From NCBI GenBank assembly GCA_013180625.2, contig SNVD02009546.1, forward strand, positions 248,001 to 312,000: 64,000 bases of DNA, given 5' to 3'. A program made the position numbers and the translations under genes. The notes beneath the pieces are model-generated. The model ran no database searches. It worked only from the letters and a program-made list of their open reading frames with translations, and had not been told where the DNA came from. Each line of letters opens with the position of its first letter. The stretch's first letter is position 1. Positions 12,487-24,899 of this stretch are shown here, in pieces. The stretch is from Boswellia sacra. Lineage: Eukaryota > Streptophyta > Magnoliopsida > Sapindales > Burseraceae.

Positions 12487-12959
12487 TGTTAGGAATTAAG
12501 CGTCCTTAATCCCTCTTCAGGACCTGAGAACAATAATAAATAGTGCAAAGAAAAAAAAAAGATCAAAGACACATAAGATTTATACAGGTTCAACTCAACG
12601 TGAGGCTACATCCTGTTCTTCAGTTGTTGCAAATAAATTTCACTATGAAAGAGAAAGAATTACAAAGGATCATCAAAGTTCTCTTAAAAAAGCTCTCTAG
12701 GCGTTTATAAAGACTCTCAGACTCCTTACATGCTCTCTTAGGTAGCTAGCCCTGATCCCTATATAAATATATAAAGTTTTACAAGATTACAAAACTATCC
12801 CTAAAAAAATTTGCGATGGATCGGCCCCAACTACCTTGAGCCAGGGCCCCAGGCTTTCTGCCTCAAACCAAAAAATTTGAGATTGCATGAGGCCATGGCA
12901 TCGCCTACATAGGTTCGCAGCCTTCTGCTTGCATCCCGAATTAGGCTCCACCTTTAACA
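12487..12959 (-). repeat. copia-1 3' LTR
   Basis: 473 bp. Downstream LTR of the minus-strand element; pairs with 16906-17412. Confidence 0.9.
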
Positions 12960-13029
12960 ATCTCCCACTTAGAGACTAATTCATCATTATCAACAAAACT
13001 CCTCCTACAGCAACTTGACTCCTTATTCT

Positions 13030-16000
13030 TCAAGCAAGAAGTCCAATCAAAGTTGCACACAACTTTAGTTTCTCAATTGTAATAGTCATTGTCAACATGT
13101 TAGCTAGATTCTGACTACCTTGAATCTTCTCAAGTGCAAAGACACCATCTTCCAAAACTTGTTTAATAAAATGATACCACACCTGAATGTGCTCCGTCCT
13201 AGCATGATAAACAGGATTCTTTGCCAAGCAAATGGCACTTTGACTATCATTATACAACACACTCTTCCTATGTTTATGGACTAGCTCTCCGAAGAAAGAC
13301 TACAACCAAATCATCTCTTTAGTAGCTTGAGTTATGGTGACATACTCTACCTTAGTAGTGGAAAGAGCTACAATCTTCTACAAGTTAGAGACCCAACTAA
13401 CAGATGTACCACCCACAGTATAAACATACTACCATCAACATTGCCCTGCCATGTTAGCATCTACAAAGCCTTGAAACCCAATTTCTGATATTCTAAATCA
13501 CAATGTTGAATCTGTAGTTCCTCTAAGGTATTTGAGAAGCCACTTTACTGGTTCCCCATCTTGTTTGCTTGGATTACTCATGTATCTACTCACAACTCTT
13601 ACTGTATGTGCAATATCCGATCTAATACAAACTATGGCATACATAAGATTGCCAATAGTTAAAGCATATGATACCTTGGCCATGTGAGCTCTCTCTTACT
13701 CTATAGTTGAAGATTGTTCCTTCAATAACTTGAAGTGATTGGCTGATGGAGTACTTAAAGGTTTCGCATTCTCCATGTTGAATCTGCTCAAAACCTTCTT
13801 CATATGCTCTTCTTGTGATAGTTTCTAAATATCATGGTCTCTAGTAATTGTCATCCCATGAATTTGTTTAGCAGCTCTTAGATCATTCATAGCAAAATGC
13901 TTAGACAATTCCTTTTTGAGATTTTCAATCTCTAGCTTGCATCCACCTACAATCAACATGTCATCAACATAAAGCAATAAAATAATATAAGGAGTTATCA
14001 AATTTCTTCACATAACAATAGTGATTTGCCTGGCATCTCAAGAAATCACTACTACACATAAAACTTTCAAACTTCTTGTACCACTGTCTAAGTGCTTATT
14101 TGAGACCATACAAGCTTTTCTAAAGTTTGCACACCAATTTCTCCTTTCCTCATACTTCAAAACCCTATGGCTATATCATGTAAATTTCCTCATCTAGATC
14201 ACCATGAAAAAATGCTATCTTCACATCTAACTATTCCAGATATAGGTTTTCCTTCACCACTGACCCAAGTACATATCTAATGGTGTGTAGCTTAACCACT
14301 AGAAAAAAAAAATATTTGTGTAGTCGATGCCTTCCTTCTATTGAAAACCTTTCATAACCAGCCTTGCTTTGTACCATTTGCTACCATCATGTTCATCTTT
14401 AATATGATAAACCCATTTATTCTGCGAAGCTCTCTTCCCCTTCGGTAATTCCACCAAAGTCCACGTTTGATAGATAACAATGAATCCATCTCATCCTTCA
14501 TAGTTAGCTCCCACTTCATTGATTCATCAGACTACACAGCTTTTTCAAAACACTCTAGTTCTCCTCTGTCAGTCAACAATATGTAATTTAATAAAAGGGA
14601 ATACCTCTAAGGTGGTTTGATGTTTCTCCTAGATCTTTTGAGTGGACTCATAGGATTAGTCTGATGCACTTTTAGGGCTATGTTTTTTTGATTGTTTGGG
14701 TTTTTATTACCTGTATCAGTCATAGGAGTATCACCCAATGCAGTTGCCTTAGTCATGGTCACTTGAACATCTCATAATGGAATCACCTCAATCATTGTTG
14801 CTCTAGAACTTTTACACTTAAAATCAATACTCGATCGGTCTTTGTACAAGACACCTTTATTGAAGACCACATCCTTGCTTCTAATAATCCTTCGGTTTTG
14901 GTTATCCCAAAAACGATAACCAAACTAAGTATCACCATAGCCGATGAGAAAACACCTCTTACACTTAGCATCAATTTTAGTCCTAGTAGCAGCATCAATG
15001 TGAATGTAAGACATGCAACCAAATACTTTCTAGAAAGAAAGATTTAACTCTGCCTTTCCAAACCTCTTCCGATATTTTGAAGTTCAATGGTGTAGATGGA
15101 CCTTTGTTGATCAAACACACTGTAGTGTTAAGAGCTTCAACCCAAAACATCTTGGACAAACCGGAGTTTAATCTCATTCTTCTAGCACGTTAGTTAATGG
15201 TTCTGTTCATTCTCTCATCTACACCATTCTGTTGAGGCATTCTTGGAATGGTCTTCTCCATCTTTATATGATGTTCAACATAAAATCATTTAAAGTCTGC
15301 ATCAATGTATTCACCATCATTGTCAGATCGTAAGCACTTCACCTTTAGATTTGTTTCATTCTCAACCACAACTTTCCATCTCTTGAAAGCATCAAAGACT
15401 TCAAAGTTGTGCTTAAATAAATACACCCAAACCTATCTGCTTGCATCATCAATGAAAGTCACATAATAATTGGAAACACCAAGGAAGAAACAATAGTATG
15501 AACAAATTCTAACCTTGTTGCTTTTGGTTTTCTCGTAGCTTTTGAGAAAACTACAACCCTTACACAAGCTATGCTCAATAGATTTCAAACCTAGCAGCTT
15601 CCCTTGAGACTGGAATATCTTCATTCCTTTTTCACTCATGTGCCCACGCCTATAGTGCCACAAATTAGAACATGCAGCAGAGTCGACAACTGCAACTGTA
15701 TCTTTACAACTGGAAGTAATAAACGACGTCCTAGATTTACTTCTTCAAGCAACAACCATGGCTCCCTTTATGACTTTCCAAAAGTCTTCAGTGAATGTTA
15801 CATTGTGCCCATCACTATCAAGCTATCTAACTAAGATCAGGTTACACATAACCTTTGATACATGTCTCACCCTCTAAATTTTCCACACAGATTAGTTTGT
15901 CATCTTGAAACTAAAATCACCAATATCAACTATGTCTAATGATTCTCCATTTGCAAGGTACATCTTACCATGAGTTTTAGCAACATAGCTCTTCATGATC

Positions 16001-16868
16001 TCACTGTGTATAGTAGTGTGAAAATAAGCACTTGAATCCAACATCCAAGAGTCAACAAAACTATCAATAGACAAGAGTAAAGCATTATGTATCTCATCAG
16101 TTGTCGTGGCATTCAATGAGTCATTCTTTTCATCATTCTTCTTACATTGTGCTTTGAAATTGCTCTTAAAGTGGCCTATCTTGCCAAAATTCCAACAATT
16201 AATATTGCTAATTTTGTTTCTAGACTTTTACCATTCTTTGACTTTTGTCTACACCTTTGTTGGAATTTCTATCATTATTCTTGTCTCTATTTTCAAATTT
16301 TAGAGTAGGATTCGGTACTGGGACTTCTCCTAAATCTCTCATGCGGACTTCTTCAGTAAGAATTTTACCCTCTAATCTTGCTAGAAACTAATTTTGCATT
16401 CCCCATAGAGTTGCTAACAACTACTCTCGTGGGTTCCTAACTATTTGATAATGAAGATAAAAGAATTTCTAGCAGAGGCAATTGATTTATAATGGTATTA
16501 AAATTATTTAGATAATCTATTACAAGAGCATTCTTTACTATCTTTAAATTAAATAGCCTCTTAATTAGATGTACCTTAATGCTTGTTGATGGCTCTCATG
16601 TATAGAAGATAAAGCCTTCACGAAGCCTACAGTGGATATCTCCTTTGCAACATTATGGGTAACATTCTCTGACAGGGTCAAATGAATCATGCCCAACACC
16701 TGTCTATCAAGAAGCTTCCAGTCCTCTTCCTTCATATCCATTGGTCTCTCACCTAAAGGCAAGTGTAGCTTTTTACTATACAGATAAAATCTATTTGTAT
16801 CTTCTGAAAAGCATAATCTACGCCATCAAATCTAGTGAGGCTGGGCCCAAATCCTTCTTCGTCAGTCA
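13030..16868 (-). pseudogene. copia-1 gag-pol remnants
   Basis: From the 5' side (high coordinates): gag fragment 16762-16565 (DWKLLDRQVLGMIHLTLS). A zinc knuckle near 16170-16200 has lost cysteines (CWNFGKIGHFKSNF). Protease lies at 16116-15892 with DSSAYFHTT where family members usually have DSGASFH. A GAG-pre-integrase part at 15663-15433 reads WHYRRGHMSEKGM and ends FIDDASR. An integrase C-terminal part lies at 15177-14792. RT remnants cover about 14300-13498. RNase H at 13260-13030 reads YNDSQSAICLAKNPVYHARTEH. Many stops and shifts; not functional. Confidence 0.85.
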
Positions 16869-16905
16869 TTGCTCTTAATAAAAAAAACATTCCTTTGATA
16901 CCATT

Positions 16906-17412
16906 TGTTAACAGTTAAGCATCCTTAATCCACCTTTAGGACCTGAGAACAATAACAAATAGTGCAAGAAAACAAATAAAAGGCACACAAGATTTATACA
17001 GGTTCACCTCAACATAAGGCTAAATCCTGTTCTTGAGTCACTGTAGATAAATTTCACTATGAAAGAGGAAGAATTACAAAGGATCATCAAAGTTCTTTCA
17101 AGAACTCTCTCTAGGTTTTTACAAACGATTTCAGACCCCTCACACGCTCTCCTAGGCAGCTAGCCCTAATCCCTATATAAATATACATAGTTTTACAAGA
17201 TTACAAAACAATCCTTGAAAAAATTTTCAATAACGCAATGGCCCCACGTTGTAAAAAGATACTTCTCTATAAAACTCGAATCGATGTCGCTGCCCTAACT
17301 GCCTTGAGCTACTACCCCAGACTTTCTGGCTCAAACCAAAAAAATTCCAGATTGCATAGGGCCACGGACTCTCTGTTTCTGCCTCATCTCGAATTAGGCT
17401 CCACCTTTAACA
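16906..17412 (-). repeat. copia-1 5' LTR
   Basis: 507 bp, about 34 bp longer than its partner, with an extra stretch near 17240-17290. The size difference and many substitutions suggest an old insertion. Confidence 0.9.
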
Positions 17413-17665
17413 GATCTTATCATTTTCTTTAGTTTTTATCGTGAACAAATGGGATCCAAACTTAGCAAGAACAGGTTTGGGTAGGTGCCCTCTTGAGTGA
17501 AGAGACGAAAACGCCATGTTTTTTCCATTAGAGCCAATGGCATCAAATTTTTTTGAGTCTTGTACTTCAGAAATCCCGATCGAAAGGCCTCAAACACTTA
17601 GTTGGAATCGCTAGCCTGTACTCAATATCGGTTTTGGATAGTTGCTTTGAGAAGATTACAACCAT

Positions 17666-18685
17666 TTTTTGCAACACAAAACTCAAATGGTTTTTTATAT
17701 CTTCCGTTGCTAAAAATGACAAAGCTAGGACCTAGGGTTCGGGGTATATTTATAAGCATTTGAATACACACAATATGCCCAATACGTCATTGTCATTGGC
17801 AAAAAATGGAGACTACCATTTTCAACATCTGTAACAATTGTTTCTCATTTGTTTTGTTAATGGTTAGTGTGCTACGGAATAGTTTTGTGATCAACTATGT
17901 GCACGTGATGACCTTATACAACGTGGTTTAAGCCACATTTTTTTATTTTATCTTTCAACTTTTCAATTATTTTTGATGTTTTTCTTGCTAACTACCTTTA
18001 TAAAACTTTTTCACTTTTTTGATGAGTGTTAAAATATGTTCATTGACTTGTTCTTTAGGCTTTATCTTATTTGCTAAGTGAGATATAACATGAGCCTCCG
18101 AGACTTAGAAGCAGAATATTACTAGATACGGCGCAGATTTAGAATTCAAATATGCGGACAAACGATAAGAAAACAAAGTGCAGATTCAGATTCTTTCGTC
18201 CAACCTCAATTTAAATTATTAACAGCAAATGGTGTACACTTATCATGAACTTAATATTAATGCAATAATTAATCTAAAAGGCTTGCACATGATTATCGGA
18301 ATATTGGCATCACGTGGGACATGTAATGATTCAAAACAAAGATCTCCAGTATCAGGGCTCGCAACGCTTTCAGGTTTTTTGCTTTGTTGAAACCAAGGTT
18401 CACTTAGCCCTGCTGCATGGTATTACAAGATTTTAGAGCTCAACCTTCCCAAAAACAGAAAACAAATAATGATAATAACAATAATATAAAACTGAGGGTT
18501 AGATGTTTAATAAATTGTTGAACGAATGTTGTGACGCACAACTATCCACTAAATCGTTCGTTAGTTTTTCTTTTGTTTTTCCTTCCTCAACGGTTAGAGC
18601 AATGAAGAACAAAAACAATAAAAAAAATTACGAAAGAAACCTTGGAATAGATGCTAATTTTTCTTATTTATAATATAGACACCAG
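17666..18685. other. Upstream flank of B3-2
   Basis: No gene. 17870-18340 is clearly related to 32240-32800 and to 34930-35400 (for example ATGCGGACAAA and GTGCAGATTCAGATTCTTTC). It is the promoter-side block of the minus-strand B3 gene of the duplicated unit. Confidence 0.6.
17745..17754 (-). promoter_or_regulatory. TATA box of B3-2
   Basis: TATAAATATA on the minus strand, 80-90 bases upstream of the B3-2 start. The same motif stands upstream of B3-4 (29932-29941) and B3-5 (32120-32111). Confidence 0.55.
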
Positions 18686-18902
18686 TAGGGATGGCATTTT
18701 TCCCCAGCTGGGCCGGGTACCCGGAAATTACCCGCCCAGTCCGGCCGGGGAAAAGCCCGGAAATCCGGGGATTGGGCCTGGGGACGGGTTTACTAAGTAC
18801 AAACAAGTGCGGGTGCGGTACGGTTCCAGTATTACTAAGGAACCCCGGTCCCGGCCCGCACCCGCAAAGCCCAGCCTTTTTTAATTTTACAATGTAAAAT
18901 GT

Positions 18903-18975
18903 ATATGGCAAGATTCGAACCCAAGACCTACAAGTTTAATTTTGAGTTGTTAACCACTGAACCACATGCCTTTTT
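18903..18975 (-). ncRNA. tRNA-like (Pol III A/B box) module X in hAT-2
   Basis: On the minus strand: TGGTTCAGTGG (A-box-like), then about 35 bases, then GGGTTCGAATC, a perfect B-box core. Spacing is as in a tRNA gene, but no full cloverleaf was verified. Could be a SINE head or tRNA relic. Transcription is not shown. Confidence 0.4.
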
Positions 18976-19039
18976 GTGTTAGTTGTTTAAGATAAGTTTA
19001 TATAATGAATTTTGTTTTATATATTTAATTAAAACTTAT

Positions 19040-19112
19040 AAATTGAAGGAGTTGTGGTTCGAACCTAGGCCACCAACTCTTCTACAACTGGCTTTGCCAT
19101 CAGTGCTAGCCA
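19040..19112 (-). ncRNA. tRNA-like (Pol III A/B box) module Y in hAT-2
   Basis: On the minus strand: TGGCTAGCACTGATGG, later AGGTTCGAACC (B-box core). Lies about 70 bases upstream of module X in the same orientation, matching the order seen in hAT-3. Confidence 0.35.
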
Positions 19113-19369
19113 CATCTTTGAGATATTTTATGCAAACATATATTATTTAAAATAAATTTTATTTTATAAAATAAAAAATCCGGGGAATATCCGGGTTTTT
19201 TTTCCGGGTGCGGGTGTAACACCCCAATACCCGCAAAAACCCGCACCAGAAAAAACCCGGAAAAATTCGGGGATTTTCCAGGGTGCGCGGAAGAATATTT
19301 TTTTCCGGTGCGGGTGCGGAAATGCCAAACCCGAACCCGCACTGGAAATTTGCCATCCCTAGACACCAG

Positions 19370-21109
19370 TGGTAATTAATTAATATTTTATATTAATTTG
19401 ATATTAGAATGACGATCTAGAAAGAACTCAAATTTCAATTATGGTACAGATATGGTGATCATGTAATGTGATGGATCAAATAATACTAAGAGAAAATGCC
19501 ACAAGTTGTAAACTGACAAATGTTATAATTAAAAATCTAATCTATGGATTTATATATAAATTTTCCTTATTACATTAATATTTGGACAAAGATCCGACCA
19601 CGGCTACAATATTTCTGGAATGTTTTAGATATTAAAGAGATATTCTAGCTAGAGTTTATTCGTATGTTTGGTAAATGTTAAAATACTGAAATTATTTTCA
19701 CAATAGGATAATCACATTCATATTTAATTAATTAGTTAAAATTCTATTGTAAATATGAAAGTTCTATTAATTGCATTGATGATTTGGCCATGTCATGCTA
19801 AGTTTTTGACCGAACAAAACCCATTAATTTTCGTACATGTAATGCCTAAATAAGCCTACAATTTTCGACCAGAAGTAACATTAAACAATTGTTTTATTTT
19901 GTTTATGGAGACTAGCCAATACTTTAATCCAATTGGTTGGATCATTTAATAAAATAATTCATATAATATGTTATTGTATCAAAGAATAAATTAGATTTAG
20001 TTATACATTCAAATTTGAAAAATTCAACCCAAATTCGAGTCTATTGTTTTAGGTTTTGTAACAAAAAAGAAAAATGTGATTAAAAATAGGGCTACAAAAT
20101 CCTAACAAGGCATGTCATAAATATAAACACAGAAAATTAGAAATTTTTTAAAAGACTCAAATTCAATTGAAATCTTTTTCTTCCTATAGTACACTTATTG
20201 AAGAATCAGCTCAAATATTTTAGATATTACAAATGAGAGAACAATTAAAAAGTGGGTTAAACCTATCCTAAATAAATATTGAGATCAAGAGAAAATGAAG
20301 TAGAGGATAAAAGGGCAAGTTTTAATATATACTAAATTTCCAAAACTAACAACAAAGGGAATTAAGTGTATTACTATTATGAGTGAAGTTGTGGGAGCTC
20401 TCAATTAGTCAAACCGAGAGATTTCATCTAAAATTTGGAGAAAATGATAGAAAATTTGTTAAAACCTAACCTTTATGGATCTAGCTAGTATATACTGATG
20501 AGCATATATGCTCAAAAGCAATGCTGGAACTAAACTACTAGGGCCTTCCAGCCCAATTTTTTCCTCCCTGATGTCTATAGAAATAATATAGACCGTAACA
20601 GTTTGGGCCCCTCCAATTATTATTTTTCACCTAACATCAGTTTTTTAATTTTATGTTTTACTATTGGCCCCCAAATTATCTAATTCTAGCTCTGCCCTGG
20701 TTTATAATAAGCTATAAATTTATGCATGAAGGGAAGAGGATATCATGGGGAGTTTTTTCGGTTTTTCCTTTCGACGTATATATATCTACCACAAAAGGTT
20801 TGAAAATTTTTAAAGAGGTGTATATATATTTCCAGTTAAAAGGTTTATTAGTAAAATTATTATCGGCAGATGATAAAATTCAATTTTGAAAAATATTTTA
20901 TATTCGAAGTTTATACCGTTATTTTTACTTCTCAAGTGTCACAACATTGATTAAATTAAAACTCTCATACAATTTATTATATTAATCATCAAATAATTGA
21001 CTCTATCACATAATTTAGAACAGAAAAATTAATAAATTAAGTTACAAACTTCGGAGCATCGTATTATTTAATAAAGTTTTTCCGCTACAACAAAGACTAG
21101 TACTTATGA
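19370..21109. other. Intergenic, no gene seen
   Basis: AT-rich. A frame at 20653-20889 has no recognisable domain. 20515-20700 (GGGCCTTCCAGCCCAA...AGCTCTGCCCTGG) looks like the end of an old interspersed repeat, with a weak reverse-orientation relative near 33958-34075. Confidence 0.35.
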
Positions 21110-21395
21110 TTACTTCACATCAGCCCAAATATCCTGACCAGATAATCTGATTTTTCTCTTCACTTCAATCTTCGTTCTTGCTTCCCCACTTTGATCTTTC
21201 AAGATTTCTTCAGCAAAAATGACCTTATCATCAACTTTAACGTTTCTCTGCCTGACAAATTCAAGCCAATCCACACAAAGAACATGCGCCCCTGGTTTGC
21301 CATTCTGCTCAATTAAGCAGCGAAAGATCCATAGTCACCCAGAGTCATCATGATCATGCATAGCTAAGGATTGGCCTTCCTCGTAAGGTATTAAA

Positions 21396-21787
21396 TGATG
21401 AGCTCATGCATGACATGCATGAGTTCTAGAATTCTGATGAGCTCATGCATGACATGCATGGCTTCCAGAATCCCTCCCATGTGAATGCATTGATAGTCAA
21501 ATTAGTTAGACACCTCCCATTTTGAAAGTCAAAGGTAGTGGCCAAATTGATTTGAAATTGTATGCAGAATTTCCCTATAAATATGGGACGAATTTTGCCT
21601 TGTTTATGCATCAGAAAAACTCCAGAGAGAGTTTAGGTATTAGAACCAGAGAGTTCTGAGAGAGCCAGGTTGAGCTCCAGGAAATTTAGGGGAGTTTTTG
21701 TGTAATTCTTGTATATTGAATTTTCTCTGTTAATACAAGTTAATTTTCTCCCAAATTCTGTTCTGAGTGTGCATTGCATCCCCAACA
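21396..21787 (+). repeat. copia-2 5' LTR
   Basis: 392 bp, TGATGAGC...CCCCAACA. Starts with GATGAGCTCATGCATGACATGCATG repeated twice within the first 70 bases (the second copy begins near 21437). TATA-like CTATAAATATGGG near 21571. Confidence 0.93.
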
Positions 21788-21789
21788 AG

Positions 21790-21801
21790 TGGTATCAGAG
21801 C
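21790..21801 (+). other. copia-2 primer binding site
   Basis: TGGTATCAGAGC, complementary to the 3' end of plant initiator tRNA-Met, two bases after the LTR. Confidence 0.85.
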
Positions 21802-22067
21802 CTCGTTGAGCTCCTGGAACGTCAGAACAGAGAGGAAAAATTCAGAGAAAATTCGTCCCTTATTTCTGGAAAATTTCGATTTTTCGAAAAGTCTTCGAAT
21901 TCCGAATTTGAAGTGTTTTGTATGTTCGTGACATCGTGCTGATCATTCTACAATTTTTCGGCGACCGAAACGACGTCGAGAGAAGCCGCACGCGTCGACG
22001 ACCTACACTGCGAGTGGGCTTCACTCGCCTCACGCGCTGCACGCGCGTCTCAAGGAAGAAGACGGTC

Positions 22068-22232
22068 CACATCAGCGCCACGCAATCAACCACGTCAGCG
22101 TGCTTTTCGTCACGTCATCTTACCACGTCATCACTGCCACGTCAGCTTCACCGCGTCAGCAAGTCCACGTCATCAGACACGTGTAGCCACGTCATCAACC
22201 ACGTCATCATAGTAGACCCCATATGCCACGTC
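22068..22232 (+). promoter_or_regulatory. Array of CCACGTCA motifs in copia-2 leader
   Basis: About ten irregularly spaced copies of CACGTCA(T/G)C in 165 bases, all in one orientation, plus one ACACGTGT. On the minus strand each reads TGACGTGG, a known plant bZIP (TGA/UPR-type) target. They lie in the untranslated leader between the primer site and gag. Could also be a low-complexity expansion. Confidence 0.5.
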
Positions 22233-22573
22233 AGCAAATCGTTGGAAAATTTTATTTTGGCCCCTGTATTTTCCTGTAATTACATTTTGACCCCTGAGTT
22301 TATGAAATTTACATTTTAGTCCCTAAAAAATTTTAGTTCGTCCCCTGTAATTCTGGTGAATAATTTGTGCCCCCCTTAGTTTCTGAAATTTAAATTTAGC
22401 CCTTAAGAAATTTTAGTTTAGTCATTAGAATTTCCAAGTTTAGTATTTATTGCATAAAAGGAATTTTTTAGCCCCGGAAGAGGCTATTCCACCATTTTTT
22501 ACCGTTTCGGACGTAACGGTGGGCTTGAATTTTTGAAATTCAATTTTCATTTTAGTAAATTAATTATTCTAAA

Positions 22574-23665
22574 ATGGAAGAATCATCCGGAGCCATGATA
22601 AAATTGACTGCTACCAACTACACACTATAGAGACCCAGGATGGAGGATCTCCTTAGTTGTAAGGATCTATATGACCCTATAGAATTTGAAGGGCAGAGAC
22701 CTGAGACAGAAAAAGAGGTAGAGTGGAAGAAAATTAACAGAAAATACATCGGTCAGATCAGACAATGGATCGATCATAGTGTCTTCCACCATGTAGCCAA
22801 AGAAACAGATGCATATACTCTATGGAAAAAATTAGAGAGTATGTATCAAGCCAAGTCAGCACGAAACAAAGCCATCCTGATGAGACGGCTTGTGAACTTG
22901 AAGTTGCGGAGCGGAACTTTTGTAGCAGAACATACAAGTGAGTTCCAGAACTTGGTGAATCAGTTGACAGCAGTCGAGTTACAGCTTAGAGATGAAGAAC
23001 AAGCACTTCTACTTCTCAGTTCCCTTCCAGATTCATGGGAGACGTTAGTGGTCTCCATCAGTAATTCAGCACCCAAAGGCAAACTTACCTTATCAATGGT
23101 TAAGGATGCCTTGATGAACGAGGAGGCGAGAAGAAAAGATGCAGGCGCCAATCAAGATGAAGCCTACATCATAGAGAATCGAGGAAGATAGTCTCAAGGT
23201 GAAGATTGGAGAAGAGGTAGAAGCAAAAGTAGAGGCAGATTGACAAACAGAAGGGGAAGATCAACAGATGGGCGGAGACCCACCTGCAAATGCTATCACT
23301 GTGGCAAAGAGGGTCACATGAAGAAAAATTGTCGCAGTCTTCAGAAGCAAAACCAAGAGAGTTCACAAGCACAAAATAGTGACGAGCCACGAGTTACAGT
23401 CATAGAAGATGTGACCATTTGTGCAGAAGAGACGTGCTTTCACATAGCAGACCAAGGAGTAGAATGGATAATTGACACAGCAGCTTCCTGCCACGTCACA
23501 CCATTCAGAGAGAGCTTCACCACGTACAAAGTAGGAGACTTTGGGATAGTGAAGATGGGAAATAACAGCACTGCCAAAATTATGGGAATTGGTGATATTC
23601 AATTCCAAACGAACGTCGAATGCAAAATAACTTTGAAGGACGTTCGTCATGTACCAGATCTTTGA
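22574..23665 (+). pseudogene. copia-2 gag and protease, broken by stops
   Basis: ATG 22574 opens gag. TAG at 22628-22630 replaces the conserved tryptophan before RPRMEDLLSCKDLYDPIEF. The gag body reads to about 23190, where another TAG interrupts. A zinc knuckle CYHCGKEGHMKKNC (C-x2-C-x4-H-x4-C, complete) lies near 23292-23333. Protease has DTAASCHVTP near 23475-23505, ending RHVPDL before TGA at 23663-23665. Gag packages element RNA and the protease cleaves the polyprotein. Confidence 0.88.
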
Positions 23666-24689
23666 CTCAACTTGCTCTCGGTAAAGGCCTTTGATCAGTA
23701 AAGTTATGAGAGTTGCTTCACCAATGGTACATGGAAGATGTTGAAGGGGGTAATGGTGGTTGCTCGAGGTAAATTATGTGATAATCTTTATAGGACCCAT
23801 GTAAAGATAAACGAAGAGAGCCTTCATGTAGTAGAGCACATGGTACCTCTGGATTTGTGGCATAAAAGGCTCGGCCACATGGGTGAGAAGGGTTTATCAA
23901 CCCTTCAGAAAAAGAAGCTGATCACTGTTTCCAAGGATGTAGCGTCTCATCCTTGCGACTATTGTTTGTACGGGAAATAATGGAGGGTGTCATTCAGCTC
24001 TTCATCAGTGAAGAAATCAAAGCTGTTGGAGCTAGTACACAGTGATGTATGCGGACCTCTCAAAGTCGAGTCCTTAGGTGGTAAAAGGTATTTCTTGACC
24101 TTCATTGATGATGCATCTCGGAAAGTGTGGGTGTATTTCCTCAGGACGAAGGATGAAGTTCTGGAGAAGTTCAAGGAGTTTCACGTCGTGGTAGAACATG
24201 AAACGGGTAAGAAATTAAAATACCTCCGGTTAGATAATGGAGGCGAGTATACCTCCAGAGAGTTCAATGCCTACTGTCGAAGATACGGCATTCGATATGA
24301 AAGAACAGTCCCACGCACACCATAACACAATGGAGTGGCCGAGAGGATGAATCGAACCATCATGAAACGAGTCAGGAGCATGCTCAGATTGGCTAAGTTA
24401 CCCAAGCCATTCTGGGGGGAGGCAGTTCGCACCGCCTAGGGATGGCAAAATCCGGGTGCGGGTGTGGATTTTGCATTTCCGCACCCGCACCGGATAAAAA
24501 AAATTTTCCCCGGTCCCCGCAAATCCCCGAATTTTTTCTGGGGTTTTCCGAGTGCGGGTAATTCCGGGTTTTGAAATTTGACACCCGCACCTGGAAAGAA
24601 TCCCCGGATTTTCCTCGCTTTTATTTTTTTTTTAATTTTTCAGGCCTTGAAAATGAATAAATAATATAATATAGGTAAATATCTCGTCA

Positions 24690-24765
24690 GTGTGGGGTTG
24701 GCAGCAATGGCAAAGCGCTTATATATTCTGTGTTGTGACCTAGGTTCGAGTCGCAAGGTTGCTGG
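24690..24765 (+). ncRNA. tRNA-like module Y in hAT-3
   Basis: TTGGCAGCAATGGCAAAGCGC followed after about 25 bases by CCTAGGTTCGAGTC (B-box core GGTTCGAGTC). Counterpart of 19112-19040 in hAT-2. Confidence 0.35.
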
Positions 24766-24837
24766 AAATGTTACTTTTAATTATATATACAAAGAATTGA
24801 TTAATCAAAATTGTTTGTAAACACTAAAGCATAAAAA

Positions 24838-24899
24838 CTGTGTGGCCTGGTGGTAAACAGCTGAAATCTAAATCAAGGTCATGTGTTCGAGTCACGCAA
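24838..24899 (+). ncRNA. tRNA-like module X in hAT-3
   Basis: TGTGGCCTGGTGGTAAACAG (A-box-like) followed by TGTGTTCGAGTC (B-box core). Spacing fits a tRNA-type internal promoter. Counterpart of 18975-18903. Cloverleaf not verified. Confidence 0.4.

Larger units (their letters stand above)
12487..17412 (-). mobile_element. Ty1-copia LTR retrotransposon (copia-1), 4.9 kb, degenerate
   Basis: LTRs at 12487-12959 and 16906-17412 both start TGTTA and end TTTAACA on the plus strand. GATCT duplicates the target at 12482-12486 and 17413-17417. Next to the right LTR the minus strand reads TGGTATCAAAGG, a decayed initiator-tRNA-Met primer site. Next to the left LTR is a purine tract (AAGTGGGAGATTG). 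Coding order on the minus strand is gag, protease, integrase, RT, RNase H, all with stops. Inserted in B3-2. Confidence 0.92.
12383..17665 (-). pseudogene. B3-domain pseudogene B3-2, split by copia-1
   Basis: Reading leftwards from ATG 17665-17663 gives MVVIFSKQLSKTDIEYRLAI, the start of the same B3 fold. A frameshift near 17570 follows, then GKNMAF/KPVLAK-like text, up to 17413 where copia-1 interrupts. Beyond the element, 12486-12383 supplies the C-terminal end (INFYSKANEGTGIRFRV, then a stop at 12385-12383). Without the insert and one TSD copy the gene is about 352 bp (117 codons), the same size class as intact B3-4. A TATA box (TATAAATATA, 17754-17745) lies about 80 bases upstream. Confidence 0.85.
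18686..19361 (-). mobile_element. Non-autonomous hAT element (hAT-2), 676 bp
   Basis: Ends TAGGGATGGCATTTTT and AAATTTGCCATCCCTA are inverted repeats. GACACCAG is duplicated exactly at 18678-18685 and 19362-19369. GC-rich inner ends (CCGGGTACCCGG, CCCGCACC) enclose an AT-rich core with two tRNA-like modules on the minus strand. Same module order as hAT-3 but opposite orientation. No transposase. Confidence 0.92.

Noticed and set aside
18654..18911. Pro/Gly-rich frames in hAT-2 (and similar ones at 24879-25118 and 3850-4295)
   Set aside because: They come from GC-rich hAT ends in several frames on both strands and run into flanking DNA.
18903..19112. Genuine tRNA genes
   Set aside because: B boxes are good, but I could not form a full acceptor stem and cloverleaf, and the modules lie within a transposon.
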